This document shows, in pieces, positions 32,696 through 42,494 of a stretch of 64,000 nt of DNA. The DNA lies in the NCBI RefSeq assembly GCF_900108945.1, contig NZ_FNYE01000019.1, positions 1 through 64,000 on the forward strand, in the 5' to 3' direction. A program made the translations under genes and the position numbers. Each line of letters begins with the position of its first letter. Positions within the stretch are counted from its first letter, which is position 1. The notes under the pieces were generated by a model. It ran no database searches and was not told where the DNA came from. It worked only from the letters and a program-made list of their open reading frames with translations. The DNA is from Paraburkholderia diazotrophica. GTDB taxonomy: Bacteria; Pseudomonadota; Gammaproteobacteria; Burkholderiales; Burkholderiaceae.

Positions 32696-33733
32696 ATGAG
32701 AACATTGCGCACCTTGATGGCCGGTCTGCTTTGCGGCCTTTTTGCAGCCGCGGCCTATTCCGCCGACATTACGGGAGCCGGCAGTACGTTCGCCGCACCT
32801 CTCTATACCAGGTGGGCCACCGATTATCAGAAGTCAGGCGGAAGCAAGGTGATCTATCGCGGCACGGGCTCGTCGAATGGACTCAAGCAGGTCATCGCCC
32901 ACGAAGTCGACTTTGCCGGATCGGACGCACCGCTGACCGACGATCAATTGGCCAAGAACGGGTTGCGGCAATTTCCAACGGCGATCGGCGGCGTGGTGCC
33001 CGTCGTGAACCTGCCGGGTCTTAAAGCGGGCGAGGTCATCCTGACGGGGCAGGTACTCGCCGATATCTTTCTCGGCAAGATCCTGTATTGGGATGACCCC
33101 GCGATCGTGCGGCTGAACCCGAAGATCAAGATGCCCAACTACCCGATTGCCGTCGTGCGCCGCCAGGACGGCTCAGGCACGACGCTCATCTGGACGCACT
33201 ATCTTGCGCAAGTCAGCGCCGAATGGAAGCGCAGGGTCGGAGAAGGCACTAGCGTGCGCTGGCCGCTCGGCATCGGCGGCAATGGAAACGAAGGCGTTGC
33301 CACCTATGTCGGGTATTTGCCCGGCGCGATAGGCTATGTCGCGTGGGACTTCACGAAACAGAATCACTTGACGTACACGGCCATGACCAACGCTGCGGGC
33401 AACGTCGTTCAGCCCGGCGTCGCGACGTTCAAGGCAGCGGTGGCCAGCGCCGACTGGTCCGGTTCGCTCTATCAGTTACTGACGAACCAGCCGGGCAAGG
33501 ATGCATGGCCGGTGATGGGAGCCACCTACGTGCTGCTGCATCAAACGCCCGACAAGCCGGGCCACGACGGAGCAACGTTGAAGTTCTTCGATTGGGCATT
33601 CAACCACGGGGGACAGACGGTCGATACCCTGGACTACATACAGCTTCCGGAGTTGGTCCTCGCGAAAATCCGTGCGCAATGGCCCGCAACCGCGGGCGAA
33701 AACGTGGCGGGCAAGCGGCTCGCGGGCCAATGA
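32696..33733 (+). CDS. Phosphate ABC transporter substrate-binding protein, PstS-like
   Basis: A 345-aa periplasmic protein with signal peptide (LLCGLFAAAAYSA) and PstS hallmarks: ITGAGSTFAAPLYTRWATDY, YRGTGSSNGLKQVI, DFAGSDAPLTDDQL and VRRQDGSGTTLIWTHYL, the loops that hold phosphate. No pstC, pstA or pstB follows, so this is an orphan copy that may serve another importer or phosphate sensing. GGAG lies about 10 nt before the ATG at 32696. Confidence 0.9.
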   Translation: MRTLRTLMAGLLCGLFAAAAYSADITGAGSTFAAPLYTRWATDYQKSGGSKVIYRGTGSSNGLKQVIAHEVDFAGSDAPLTDDQLAKNGLRQFPTAIGGVVPVVNLPGLKAGEVILTGQVLADIFLGKILYWDDPAIVRLNPKIKMPNYPIAVVRRQDGSGTTLIWTHYLAQVSAEWKRRVGEGTSVRWPLGIGGNGNEGVATYVGYLPGAIGYVAWDFTKQNHLTYTAMTNAAGNVVQPGVATFKAAVASADWSGSLYQLLTNQPGKDAWPVMGATYVLLHQTPDKPGHDGATLKFFDWAFNHGGQTVDTLDYIQLPELVLAKIRAQWPATAGENVAGKRLAGQ

Positions 33734-33891
33734 TTCGAAACCGCGGAAATGTACTCGCCACCCATCGGGCGTCCTTAAGATGAGGAGGACATGAAGCGAT
33801 ATCGGGCGTTGCTTGCATCATACGAATCCGTGACGTGTGCAGTGTCCGATTGCATGGGACGGTTCGGGGCAATATCCGCCCGACGATGCAC

Positions 33892-34269
33892 TCACCGTCC
33901 CATCCGTCTGTCATAGCTGCGCGAGATGCGATCGAGCAGTGAAGGGTCGCGCGCGTCCTTCGAATTGAACTGCACGACGACGCTTCCATCGGCTTGCTGT
34001 CGTACGCTCGAGGTCACAGTAGCACCGTCGAGTCCACCGACGATCGTGCCGCTCGCGGGGTCCTGCACAGTAATCGACAAACCCTCGTCGTGCATTGCGC
34101 CCGATGCCGCAGCGAACGAGCGGTCAAAGCTCGCCGGCGTTGTGATGACGGTGCCGGGCGGCGGCACAGCATAATAGGGACATCCCGTCAGTGCCAGCAG
34201 CGAGCCGACAACACCCGTCAGCAACAGACACCTGAAGATGACGCCGCCGGGTCCGGGCTTGCCGCGCAT
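33892..34269 (-). CDS. Small lipoprotein, DUF3568-like
   Basis: A 125-aa lipoprotein (lipobox LTGC, followed by PYYAVPPPG) with a mature part FDRSFAAASGAMHDEGLSITVQDPASGTIVGGLDGATVTSSVRQQADGSVVVQFNSKD, an alpha-beta pattern as in small periplasmic proteins of the DUF3568 kind. The start at 34269 has GGAGAAGG before it; in-frame starts further upstream are weaker. Function unknown. Confidence 0.7.
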   Translation of the reverse strand: MRGKPGPGGVIFRCLLLTGVVGSLLALTGCPYYAVPPPGTVITTPASFDRSFAAASGAMHDEGLSITVQDPASGTIVGGLDGATVTSSVRQQADGSVVVQFNSKDARDPSLLDRISRSYDRRMGR

Positions 34270-34398
34270 AACCTTCTCCATGCCTGCGTGAAGCCGGCTT
34301 GTTTCGCGAAGAATCATCGCTGTTCACCTGGATCGAACACGACATCCCCGAGCACCATCGGCTGCCAGCGCTCGCACTCTATACGTGATGTTCAGCTT

Positions 34399-34986
34399 TT
34401 ACTGCGTGGCACCGGGCGTGACCGTGATCGCGACGGCTTCCGTGTAGACGATCTCCACCTGATCGCCCTTGTGGACGTTCTTCATCTGCTCCGGGTCCTC
34501 CACGTGCACGTCGACCAGATTGCCTTGCGGCCCCTTCAACGTGACCGTCTTCGCCTTTGTATCGACGGAGACGACATCCGCCATCACGGTGACCTCCCGG
34601 CCGATCGTGCCGCCTGGCTTGGCTCCGGGAGCCGCGCGCTCTTCAATCAGGCGTTGCGTCGCTGAACGCGGACCGTTGGTTTTCGAGAGGCTCAGCGACA
34701 TCGCTTCCCTGTATTCGGTCGTGACGATATCTCCGACCTTCAGTTGATCGAAATTGCGCGCCTCTTCTCCCACCTCCAGCTGGATCACCTTGCCTTTCTT
34801 GTCCTTGAGCGTGACCGTCCGCGTAGCCGGCTCGATTGCGACGACCGTGGCCGTCACCTTCGACGTTCCGACAACCGTCGCGCTTCCCGCCCCTTTCGTG
34901 ACGTCCACTGAGGTTTGCGGTTGGGCAAGTGCCGGGCACGCCGTCATTACGACAGCCATCGCAAGAAAAACGTGACTCGCTTTCAT
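34399..34986 (-). CDS. Periplasmic protein with two tandem beta-rich domains
   Basis: A 195-aa protein with a signal peptide (cleaved after ALA) and two similar halves. The first has VTATVVAIEPATRTVTLKDKKGKVI, DQLKVGDIVTTEYREAMSLSL; the second has VTVMADVVSVDTKAKTVTLKGPQGNLV, NVHKGDQVEIVYTEAVAITV. Each is a ~60-residue OB- or barrel-like unit, so the gene arose by internal duplication. I recognise no named family beyond small hypothetical periplasmic proteins of Burkholderiales. Confidence 0.7.
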   Translation of the reverse strand: MKASHVFLAMAVVMTACPALAQPQTSVDVTKGAGSATVVGTSKVTATVVAIEPATRTVTLKDKKGKVIQLEVGEEARNFDQLKVGDIVTTEYREAMSLSLSKTNGPRSATQRLIEERAAPGAKPGGTIGREVTVMADVVSVDTKAKTVTLKGPQGNLVDVHVEDPEQMKNVHKGDQVEIVYTEAVAITVTPGATQ

Positions 34987-35337
34987 TTCTGCGCTCCCGG
35001 CAATTAGCCAGTAGTCCGATTCGCTGAACAAGTTCTACGGGCGAAGACGTGCGGACCACGGTCAATGGCGATTGAATTGAGGAATCCAGCATGGCTCATG
35101 TGCGCACACCCGCTCGACGCTGCGTGGCCAGTGTGCGCGCATTCAGTCTAGGCGCTACGTCTGATCGACGGTATTGGACTTTGGTCTTATGGACTGCGGA
35201 CATCCGGAACGCGCATTCTTCCTGGATGGGCAGCCCGGCTCACCTATTGCCGTTGGCGTGACTGGACTATTCTTCTTTTGAAACGGCATTGCGTCCGCTA
35301 TCCGGTTAGTGGCTCTTTCAATCACGAGCATCGACAC
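34987..35337. promoter_or_regulatory. Divergent intergenic region with a partial dyad
   Basis: These 350 bp separate the minus-strand periplasmic gene from sulP. TATTGGACTTTGGTCTTATG at 35172-35191 agrees at 16 of 20 positions with the perfect palindrome at 46872-46891, so both may be sites of one regulator. No gene seen. Confidence 0.4.
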
Positions 35338-37077
35338 ATGCAATCCGATCATCCCATTCCCGAAGCCGGGCAAGTTGCGGCCAGAGCGCCAGGATGGTTG
35401 CGCTGGCTGCCAGGCCTGACGACGCTGAAAGAGTATCAGGCGAGCTGGCTGGCCAGCGATGTGACAGCCGGGCTCGTATTGACCACCATGCTGGTGCCCG
35501 TCGGCATTGCTTATGCCGAGGCGTCCGGCGTGCCAGGCGTCTACGGCCTCTACGCGACGATCGTTCCGTTGCTTGCGTACGCCATTTGGGGGCCCAGCAG
35601 AATCCTCGTCCTGGGTCCGGACTCCGCACTGGCCGCACCGATTCTTGCCGTCGTCATATCGGTCGCGGGCAGCGATCCGTCGCGCGCGATCGCGGTGGCC
35701 AGCATGATGGCCGTCGTCTCCGGCCTGTTCTGTATCGTGATGGGGCTGTTGCGGCTCGGCTTCATCACCGAACTGTTGTCCAAGCCGATTCGATACGGCT
35801 ATATGAACGGCATTGCGTTGACCGTGCTGATCAGCCAGTTGCCGAAGCTCTTTGCCATTTCCTTCGACGATCAAGGTCCGCTGCGCGATCTTCTGACGCT
35901 CGGCAACGCGATCGCCGCGGGCAAAGCCAACTGGTACAGCTTCGCCGTGGGCGCGGGAAGCCTTGTGCTGATCCTCGCGCTAAAGCGCTTCGAGAAGGTT
36001 CCGGGCATTCTGATCGCGGTCGTTCTGGCGACGCTGAGCGTCACCGTATTCGACCTCGACAGCGCCGGCGTGAAAGTACTCGGCAAGATTCCGCAAGGCC
36101 TGCCGTCATTCGCGTTGCCGTGGGCGAGCAATGCCGATCTCGTCAGGATAGCGCTTGGCGGCTGTGCGGTCGCGCTGATTTCGTTTGCGGATACAAGCGT
36201 GCTGTCACGCACCTTCGCGGCGCGGTTTCACACTCGCGTCGATCCGAACCAGGAAATGGTGGGGCTCGGGGCGGCCAATCTGGCGGCCGGCTTCTTTCAG
36301 GGTTTCCCGATCAGCAGCAGCTCGTCGCGAACGCCCGTGGCAGAGGCGGCGGGTGCTCGGACGCAATTGACGGGCGTTGTCGGCGCGGTGGCCGTAGCGT
36401 TCCTTCTGATGGTGGCGCCGAATCTGATGCGCTATCTGCCCAATAGCGCGCTGGCCGCCGTCGTCATTGCCGCAGCACTCGGACTCTTCGAATTTGCGGA
36501 CCTCAAGCGCATCTATCGCATTCAGCAATGGGAGTTCTGGCTTTCCGTCGTCTGCTTTGCCGGAGTCGCGGTTTTCGGCGCGATTCCCGGCATTTGCATC
36601 GCGGTGGTGATCGCGGTCATCGAATTTCTATGGGACGGGTGGCGGCCTCATTTCGCCGTTCTCGGCCGCGTCGAGGATTTGCGCGGCTACCATGACATCA
36701 AGCGCTATCCGCATGCTACGCAGCTTCCGGGACTGCTGCTGTTCCGCTGGGATGCACCGTTGTTCTTCGCGAATGCAGAGCTCTTTCAGGAACGCCTGAT
36801 CGAAGCGGTAGACGAATCGCCGACGCCCGTGCGCAGGGTCGTGGTGGCCGCCGAACCCGTGACCAGTGTCGACGTGACCTCTGCCGACATGTTGCGTGCG
36901 CTGACGCAAATTCTGGGCGAGCGCGGAATCGCATTGCACTTCGCCGAAATGAAAGACCCCGTGCGCGACAAGCTCAAACGTTTCGAACTGCTCGACGTTC
37001 TCGGCGATGAACGATTCCATCCTACCTTAGGCAGCGCAGTGGATGACTACGTTGGAACCGATGGACAGCGGCCATGA
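35338..37077 (+). CDS. SulP family inorganic anion transporter with STAS domain
   Basis: A 579-aa inner-membrane carrier of the SLC26/SulP family (sulfate, bicarbonate or similar anions). The membrane part (about 30-440) has MLVPVGIAYAEASGVPGVYGLYATIVP, the family signature, and GFFQGFPISSSSSRTPVAEAAGA. The cytoplasmic STAS domain (about 460-560) ends with VTSVDVTSADMLRALTQIL. The start at 35338 has only a weak ribosome-binding site; an in-frame start at 35278 is possible. Substrate cannot be told from sequence. Confidence 0.92.
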   Translation: MQSDHPIPEAGQVAARAPGWLRWLPGLTTLKEYQASWLASDVTAGLVLTTMLVPVGIAYAEASGVPGVYGLYATIVPLLAYAIWGPSRILVLGPDSALAAPILAVVISVAGSDPSRAIAVASMMAVVSGLFCIVMGLLRLGFITELLSKPIRYGYMNGIALTVLISQLPKLFAISFDDQGPLRDLLTLGNAIAAGKANWYSFAVGAGSLVLILALKRFEKVPGILIAVVLATLSVTVFDLDSAGVKVLGKIPQGLPSFALPWASNADLVRIALGGCAVALISFADTSVLSRTFAARFHTRVDPNQEMVGLGAANLAAGFFQGFPISSSSSRTPVAEAAGARTQLTGVVGAVAVAFLLMVAPNLMRYLPNSALAAVVIAAALGLFEFADLKRIYRIQQWEFWLSVVCFAGVAVFGAIPGICIAVVIAVIEFLWDGWRPHFAVLGRVEDLRGYHDIKRYPHATQLPGLLLFRWDAPLFFANAELFQERLIEAVDESPTPVRRVVVAAEPVTSVDVTSADMLRALTQILGERGIALHFAEMKDPVRDKLKRFELLDVLGDERFHPTLGSAVDDYVGTDGQRP

Positions 37078-37130
37078 TCATTGGTCGACCGGCTGCTTCC
37101 GTGTGACGAACCGCCGACGGTTCCGGGGAA

Positions 37131-38180
37131 TCAGAAGCTCACCGCCAGCCCGAACGACACGCCGTGCACATTGTGTCCGAACACATATCTGACGAGCGCG
37201 CGCGTGCGAGTGATCACGATCGGATACTTGCTGCTGTCGAGTTCCAGTCCGACGCCCAGCGACGTCAGATCGTTAAAGCCCAGCACACCCGCGCTATCGC
37301 CGAAGTAATGCGAGTACGCAAGCTCCAGCACGTAGCGGACGGGCCGGTCCAGCGCATGCCAGCCGGTCGGCGCGCGCCAGCGCGTCCACAAGCTCAGTTG
37401 CTGCGCCATCGCCGAACCCTGAACGGCGTCGGAGCCGCCAAAGCTGCGCAGATAGATATCGGTAGCCCGCAGTTCGGCATCGATTTCGTAGTTCTCGCGG
37501 TAGTGCTCGTAATCGAGCATCAGCGAGCCGCCATAGCCGTATGCGTCCAGGTATCCGTTCTTGAGAAACTGAAGGTTGGAGTCGGTGACGCGGTTGAAGA
37601 TCGACTGTCCGACCCTCAGATCGCTCGACACGCGTCCAAGCGTACCGTTCAGGATAGGACGGAACACGAGTTCATCGGTGATCCGGAAATCCCAGCCGAG
37701 GCCCACCGTGCCGCTGAAGGTATTCCATTTTGTCGGCACCGCGCGCTGCTCCGCGCCGTCCGTGGCGACGAACGTCGGGTCGTAGCGGCTGTAGGCGATT
37801 GTTCCTTCCATATATAACGGAAAAGATCGGCTGAGCGTGAATCCGCCTCCGAGTTGCGACTGGCCAAAGCCGGGATTACCCGTGGTGCCGCTATTGATCG
37901 ACAGCGAACTGGTCGTGACATCGGGCACCGTCGTGTACGTCATGACGGCGAGCACGGCGTCGGCGTGCTGCTTCACGTTACCGCCTATCACAGTGCTGCT
38001 CGACAGTTGATTCGGTGTCCCCTGGGCATGTGACTGCGAGGAAAACAGCGCGATGAGCAGATACGCGCCGATCATCCATCGCGCGCAACGTGGCCATTTC
38101 CACCGGACAGCGCCCGTTTTCATGCGAGCTTGCGGACCGTCGAGTCGACCGCACGCCCATCTGTTGGTGTGCGCCTGCAT
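37131..38180 (-). CDS. Outer-membrane beta-barrel protein
   Basis: A protein of up to 349 aa with a signal peptide (MIGAYLLIALFSSQSHAQ) and a mature part of alternating strands ending in ...VSFGLAVSF, with the terminal aromatic residue of an outer-membrane barrel. Motifs such as TVGLGWDFRITDELVFRPILNGTLGRV suggest a 10-12-strand barrel like the autotransporter-type or acyloxyacyl-like porins. GGAG lies 5 nt before the ATG at 38180, but an ATG at 38123 gives a more normal signal peptide. The K+-channel-like gene is 74 bp upstream, possibly in one operon. Confidence 0.75.
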   Translation of the reverse strand: MQAHTNRWACGRLDGPQARMKTGAVRWKWPRCARWMIGAYLLIALFSSQSHAQGTPNQLSSSTVIGGNVKQHADAVLAVMTYTTVPDVTTSSLSINSGTTGNPGFGQSQLGGGFTLSRSFPLYMEGTIAYSRYDPTFVATDGAEQRAVPTKWNTFSGTVGLGWDFRITDELVFRPILNGTLGRVSSDLRVGQSIFNRVTDSNLQFLKNGYLDAYGYGGSLMLDYEHYRENYEIDAELRATDIYLRSFGGSDAVQGSAMAQQLSLWTRWRAPTGWHALDRPVRYVLELAYSHYFGDSAGVLGFNDLTSLGVGLELDSSKYPIVITRTRALVRYVFGHNVHGVSFGLAVSF

Positions 38181-38254
38181 ATGTGCTCCGTCGATTTGCT
38201 GCGTCTGATTGCTTCCATGCATTTTCACGTCGACTGTTCCCGCTTTCTATCAGG

Positions 38255-38635
38255 CTAATGCTCCGCGCCCGACAGGCGCGCGGCTTCCTGCACCCCGCGG
38301 ACGGCCGCCGCAACGATCAGCCCCGTGAACACTACGCCGATCAGCCCGAGCAATACGGCATCGATCCGGCCAAACATCGAAGTGGGCACGACATCACCGT
38401 ACCCGATTGTCAGCGCTGTAATCGCGCAGAAGTACACGGTTTCATCCATCGGCGAGGGCGTGCGGTTCAACGTCTCTACAGGGCCGCCCCAGTGGTACAT
38501 GCCGAGCGTCAGCAAAACGAACAGGACCAGTAGGCCAGCCAGAATCGCGCGAAGGTACCAGAGGGTCCTGCCCATTTCTCGCAGAATCTCACGAGCACGC
38601 AGGCGGACGACGGTATCCCTTGTCGCATTTTCCAT
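38255..38635 (-). CDS. Two-transmembrane potassium-channel-like protein
   Basis: A 126-aa protein with two transmembrane helices (RAILAGLLVLFVLLTLGMYHW and LLGLIGVVFTGLIVAAAVRG) around a pore loop containing the K+ selectivity filter, TIGYGDVVPTS. There is no RCK or cNMP domain, so it is a minimal KcsA-type Ion_trans_2 channel. It probably acts as a tetramer in the inner membrane. AGGAG lies before the ATG. Confidence 0.88.
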   Translation of the reverse strand: MENATRDTVVRLRAREILREMGRTLWYLRAILAGLLVLFVLLTLGMYHWGGPVETLNRTPSPMDETVYFCAITALTIGYGDVVPTSMFGRIDAVLLGLIGVVFTGLIVAAAVRGVQEAARLSGAEH

Positions 38636-38739
38636 TGCAGGCTCCTCTCAGTACACGATGGGCCGATGCCGGCCAGTCATCTTGGGGAAAGCGCCCAACC
38701 GGATTTGGCTGGCCGGCAAACGACTGGACTGAACACAAC

Positions 38740-39762
38740 TCATCCCACCCCGCGGCGCTGCTCGAAAAGCAGAAGCATGAAACACGCGTAGACCGTTACA
38801 GCCAGAAAGAGCCCCATGCGCACCGCGAAAGCGGTGTACACGTCCTTCCCCGCAACGCTGTCCTGCACCGACTGCCCCAACAAAATGATCATCGTGACAA
38901 GGCTGTTCAGCCAGAAACCCGGCGAGTAGCGCGTCTGGCTAAGGCCGTGAAGCTTGCGTCCCACCAGCAGGCCGAAAAGCAGCATCCACAGAAAGAACAT
39001 CCATAGATCTACAAAGAGCCTGAGTGAAAACCAGAACGCAATGGCGAGCAGGCCGCCGAGCAGCGTGGAGCCGATCAGATCGCGCGCCGCACTGCGGGCC
39101 GTCGTCGTGCAGCTTTGTCTTCCGAGGCTGACGGACTTCATGATGATCGGCATGTAGCCCGCCGGATCGGTCATGGCGAGCAGATATGCCGGCATCACCA
39201 CGAGCGCGGCACGAAGCGCAATGTACGCGGTCTGATCGTCGGACATGGCACGCGGGGCAGGCTGTGCCCGCGCGCTCACGGGTTCGGGAACGAGCCCGTG
39301 CATCAGGGCGGACACCAGCACGGCGAGCAGCAGCCCCTTCACCAATGCGCCGACGACCGTCATCGCCAGTTCGAAGTCTGCCGTGCCGGCTGCGGAGATC
39401 ATCGTCAGTCCGGCCACCAGAAATGTCGCGACGAGATTGTTGCCGCCGCGCAGTCCGTAGCGAAAGGCGAGGAAGAGCATGAGGCCAATGAGCGCCACGC
39501 CAGCGAACGCGTAGTAACGAAGCAACGGAACGAGGAGAAGGCCGCTGCCCGTCGTCAATGCAACGACAAGCGCGAGAACCACGCCGGCCTTCAACGGCAG
39601 TGGCCGGTTTCGCGTCGCAAGCAGATAGACGGCAAACACAGGGGCGACGACGGGAATCGACAGGTCCAGCGCGAAACTGAGCGCGAGACATAGCGCCGTC
39701 CCGATAGCCAGGCGGAGCGCGCGTCGACCGGGAAGCAGGAGCGTGTTTTCCATAGCCGCCAT
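38740..39762 (-). CDS. DUF2955 / FUSC-like inner-membrane protein
   Basis: A 340-aa protein with about ten transmembrane helices, arranged as two sets around a cytoplasmic stretch (ARAQPAPRAMSDDQTAY). This is the DUF2955 family, related to the FUSC/AaeB efflux proteins that work with an HlyD-type adaptor. It begins at the HlyD stop (TGATG overlap), so it is translationally coupled to it. Together with the NodT outer-membrane factor it probably forms a tripartite efflux pump for aromatic acids or similar compounds (inference). Confidence 0.85.
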   Translation of the reverse strand: MAAMENTLLLPGRRALRLAIGTALCLALSFALDLSIPVVAPVFAVYLLATRNRPLPLKAGVVLALVVALTTGSGLLLVPLLRYYAFAGVALIGLMLFLAFRYGLRGGNNLVATFLVAGLTMISAAGTADFELAMTVVGALVKGLLLAVLVSALMHGLVPEPVSARAQPAPRAMSDDQTAYIALRAALVVMPAYLLAMTDPAGYMPIIMKSVSLGRQSCTTTARSAARDLIGSTLLGGLLAIAFWFSLRLFVDLWMFFLWMLLFGLLVGRKLHGLSQTRYSPGFWLNSLVTMIILLGQSVQDSVAGKDVYTAFAVRMGLFLAVTVYACFMLLLFEQRRGVG

Positions 39763-40901
39763 CAGTAGAGATAGGAGACCCAGCTCATCACACGCAGAAA
39801 CACGCGGCCTAGCGGATTGAGCGGATTGCCCTGACTGGGAAACGCCATGACCTCGGCCTGTCCGCCGACGCGAATGTCGTGCAGACGCGCGCGCTCGTCG
39901 CGATCGAACTCGACGATCACGGGGAAGCGCTGAGCGGGACGCAACCAGTCACGGCTATTCTGCACGGTGGGCAGACTGCCGGGCGGCGTATCCTGGCCCA
40001 CGCTCACGCCATAGCCGATACTGCGGACGCGGCCTTCGAAGACTTCGCCCGGCAATGCGTCCAGCGCAATCGCGACGGGTGTGCCCGGCTTCAGATGACC
40101 CAGGTTGTTCTCGGTCATCTCAGCGCTGACCCACACATCGCGAATCGCGATCAGCGTCATCACCGGCTTGCCTGCCGACGCGAACTGGCCGACCTCGGTG
40201 CTGAGATCGGTGATAACGCCTCCCGTGCGCGCCTTGATGCGCGTATTGGCCAGATCGAGTTCGCTTTTCTCCAGCGCGGCGGCCGCGCTGCGCAACTGCG
40301 CGTTTGCGGCCTCCTCGCCACCCTGCTGCTCGCGTGCGCGCTCGACTTCGGCGCGCGCCGCCGCAACCTGGCTCTGTGCCTGCTCATGCGTCGCTCGCGC
40401 CACTTCGAGCCGCCGCAGCGAAACTGTTCCCTCGTCCTCGCGATACAGCCTTTCGAGCCGCTCGCTGTCCTGCCGGGCCTTCACCTCGTTCGCGATCGCT
40501 GCGCGAAGCGACGCGAGCGCCGAATCGATGCCGGCCGTGCTCGCCCCGACCTGGCGTCGTGTCGTTTCGAGGTCGGCCCGCGCGCGATCGGCTGCGATGC
40601 GGTATTGATCGCCATCGATTTCGAAGAGCACGTCGCCCGCGTTGACCTCCTGGTTGTCGTGCACGAACACGCGCGTCACCCGTCCCGATACTTCCGCGGC
40701 GACAGGGACGACGAAGGCCTGCACGCGCGCCTGCTGCGTGTAGGGCGTAAAACGGTCGGCGAGCAGATACCAGATCAGGCTCACCACGATCAGCCCGACG
40801 ATCCACTTCACCGCCTTGCGCGACGGATCGGCGGGAGGCGCTGGCGGCGGGCCCGGCGACGGCGCCGTCGTGGATCGGGAGGTCTCGGTCGTTTCGCTCA
40901 T
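39762..40901 (-). CDS. HlyD family membrane-fusion (periplasmic adaptor) protein
   Basis: A 379-aa adaptor with one N-terminal helix (WIVGLIVVSLIWYLLADRF), a biotinyl-lipoyl-like domain (VSGRVTRVFVHDNQEVNAGDVLFEID), a coiled-coil hairpin (about 95-210), and a beta-barrel domain (GVITDLSTEVGQFASAGKPVMTLIAIRDVWVSAEM). It belongs to the EmrA/AaeA group and links the DUF2955 pump to the NodT protein. The ATG overlaps the NodT stop by 4 bp, and GAAGG stands 9 nt before it. A longer upstream frame is antisense-like and not used. Confidence 0.93.
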   Translation of the reverse strand: MSETTETSRSTTAPSPGPPPAPPADPSRKAVKWIVGLIVVSLIWYLLADRFTPYTQQARVQAFVVPVAAEVSGRVTRVFVHDNQEVNAGDVLFEIDGDQYRIAADRARADLETTRRQVGASTAGIDSALASLRAAIANEVKARQDSERLERLYREDEGTVSLRRLEVARATHEQAQSQVAAARAEVERAREQQGGEEAANAQLRSAAAALEKSELDLANTRIKARTGGVITDLSTEVGQFASAGKPVMTLIAIRDVWVSAEMTENNLGHLKPGTPVAIALDALPGEVFEGRVRSIGYGVSVGQDTPPGSLPTVQNSRDWLRPAQRFPVIVEFDRDERARLHDIRVGGQAEVMAFPSQGNPLNPLGRVFLRVMSWVSYLY

Positions 40902-42469
40902 GGCGACATACCTTCGGATGGAGCCGTCGCCGCTGGCGCGGCCGTTTCGTTCAGCATGTCGCCCCAGTCGGTGCGTTGCTGCATCTGCTCGCGCGTCGCG
41001 GCATCGACGAGCGGCTGCTGGCTGGTCCAGCCGCCGCCGAGCGCCTTGTATAGCGCGACCAGACTGCCTACCGCATTGCTGCGGTTGACGATGTACGCGT
41101 CCTGTTGTGCGAAGAGCGCGCGCTGCGCATCGAGCACGCGCTGGAAGTCCGAATACCCTTCGCGGTAGACCGTGTTGGCGAGCGTGAGCGAGCGCCGCGC
41201 GGCCGCTTGTGCGTCGTTCAGGATCGAGTCCCGCTGCAACGCGGCGCCCAGCGCGGTGGCGGCATCGTCGGCCTCGCGCGCCGCCTCGCGCACGGTGTTC
41301 TGGTAAGCGACGATCAGCTGCTGCAACCGGGCATCCTGCACGCGCACGTTGTTCGTGATCCTTCCATGATCGAACACGTTCCATGTCACGCTCGGGCCGG
41401 CGGCAAAGGCCAGCGTGTTCGGCGAGCCGGTCAGCGAACTCGCGCTCCAGACGAGCGAGCCCAGCAACGAAACGGACGGATAGAGATCGGCCTTGGCGAC
41501 GCCGATGAGTGCCGACTGCGCTGCCATTTGATACTCGGCGGCGCGCACGTCCGGACGGCGCAATAGCAGATCGGCGGGAACACCCTGCAGTATGGCGCGA
41601 TCCACGAGCGGCACCACGCCTTCTTTTCCGGATTGCACGTTCAGCTCGGGGAGCGGGCCCGGTGGCCGGCCCATCAGCACGGACAGCGCGTGGCGCGCGA
41701 GCACGATCTGGCTTTCGAGATCGGGGATGCTGCTCAGCGTGCCCAAGTACTGAGTTCTCGCCTGCTGGAGATCGAGTTCGTCCGTCTCGCCGGCCTTGAA
41801 GAGCTTCTGCGTGATGTCGTAGCTGCGCTTTTGCAACTGCGCGTTTTCCCGCGCGATGCGCAGACGCGCCTCAGCCGTGCGCAGCACGAAATAGGTATCG
41901 GCGACCTGCGCGTGCAATAGCACCAGCGCCGCATCGCGGTTGGCCTGCGCGGCGAAGAACGCGGCGTCGGCCGACTCGATGGCGCGGGCGAAACGCCCCC
42001 AGAAATCGAGCTCCCATCCGAGGGTAAAGCCCGCGCCGTACTGCAAATAGACGCCCGAGCGGGTATTGAATCCATCCGAGCGCTTGCGCGCCGAGGCAAG
42101 GACGTCGGCACTCGCCTGTTGCACCTGAGGGTAGCGCCCTGCGAGCGCGATGCCGAGCTGGGCGCGTGCTTCGAGTACGCGCAGGCCCGCGATCTTCAGA
42201 TCGCCATTGCCGGCATCGGCTTCGGCAATCAGATGTTCGAGATTCGCGTCACCGAATACCTGCCACCACTGCCGCACGTCGGGCTGCGCCGCCTGCTGCG
42301 TGACCTGTTCTATCGACGCGCTGCTCCAGTGCTCGCTCCATGCCTCATGTTGCGGATGAAAGTCGGGTCCCACGCGCATGCAGCCCGTCAGCAACCCGGC
42401 GAGGCATACGATGAAGCCGCCTGGACGGAGCAGCGGTACCGTCCCGTATCGACGAATCGAGGGCAACAT
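40898..42469 (-). CDS. Outer-membrane efflux lipoprotein, NodT/TolC family
   Basis: A 523-aa lipoprotein (lipobox LLTGC) with two outer-membrane-efflux-protein repeats (about 70-275 and 280-490), VGPDFHPQHEAWSEHW at the mature start, LRRPDVRAAEYQMAAQSALIGVAKADLYPSVSL and WNVFDHGRITNNVRVQDARLQQL typical of NodT. It is the outer-membrane duct for the HlyD/DUF2955 pair encoded after it. A short C-terminal tail (about 40 residues) is not conserved. Confidence 0.93.
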   Translation of the reverse strand: MLPSIRRYGTVPLLRPGGFIVCLAGLLTGCMRVGPDFHPQHEAWSEHWSSASIEQVTQQAAQPDVRQWWQVFGDANLEHLIAEADAGNGDLKIAGLRVLEARAQLGIALAGRYPQVQQASADVLASARKRSDGFNTRSGVYLQYGAGFTLGWELDFWGRFARAIESADAAFFAAQANRDAALVLLHAQVADTYFVLRTAEARLRIARENAQLQKRSYDITQKLFKAGETDELDLQQARTQYLGTLSSIPDLESQIVLARHALSVLMGRPPGPLPELNVQSGKEGVVPLVDRAILQGVPADLLLRRPDVRAAEYQMAAQSALIGVAKADLYPSVSLLGSLVWSASSLTGSPNTLAFAAGPSVTWNVFDHGRITNNVRVQDARLQQLIVAYQNTVREAAREADDAATALGAALQRDSILNDAQAAARRSLTLANTVYREGYSDFQRVLDAQRALFAQQDAYIVNRSNAVGSLVALYKALGGGWTSQQPLVDAATREQMQQRTDWGDMLNETAAPAATAPSEGMSP

Positions 42470-42494
42470 GATGACGCCATCTCCGCAGCATCTT

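Noticed and set aside
33791..33916. 41-codon frame (MKRYRALLASYES...) with a strong GAGGAGGAC ribosome-binding site
   Set aside because: It runs into the end of the convergent lipoprotein gene, has no recognisable sequence, and a single good ribosome-binding site is weak proof for so short a frame.
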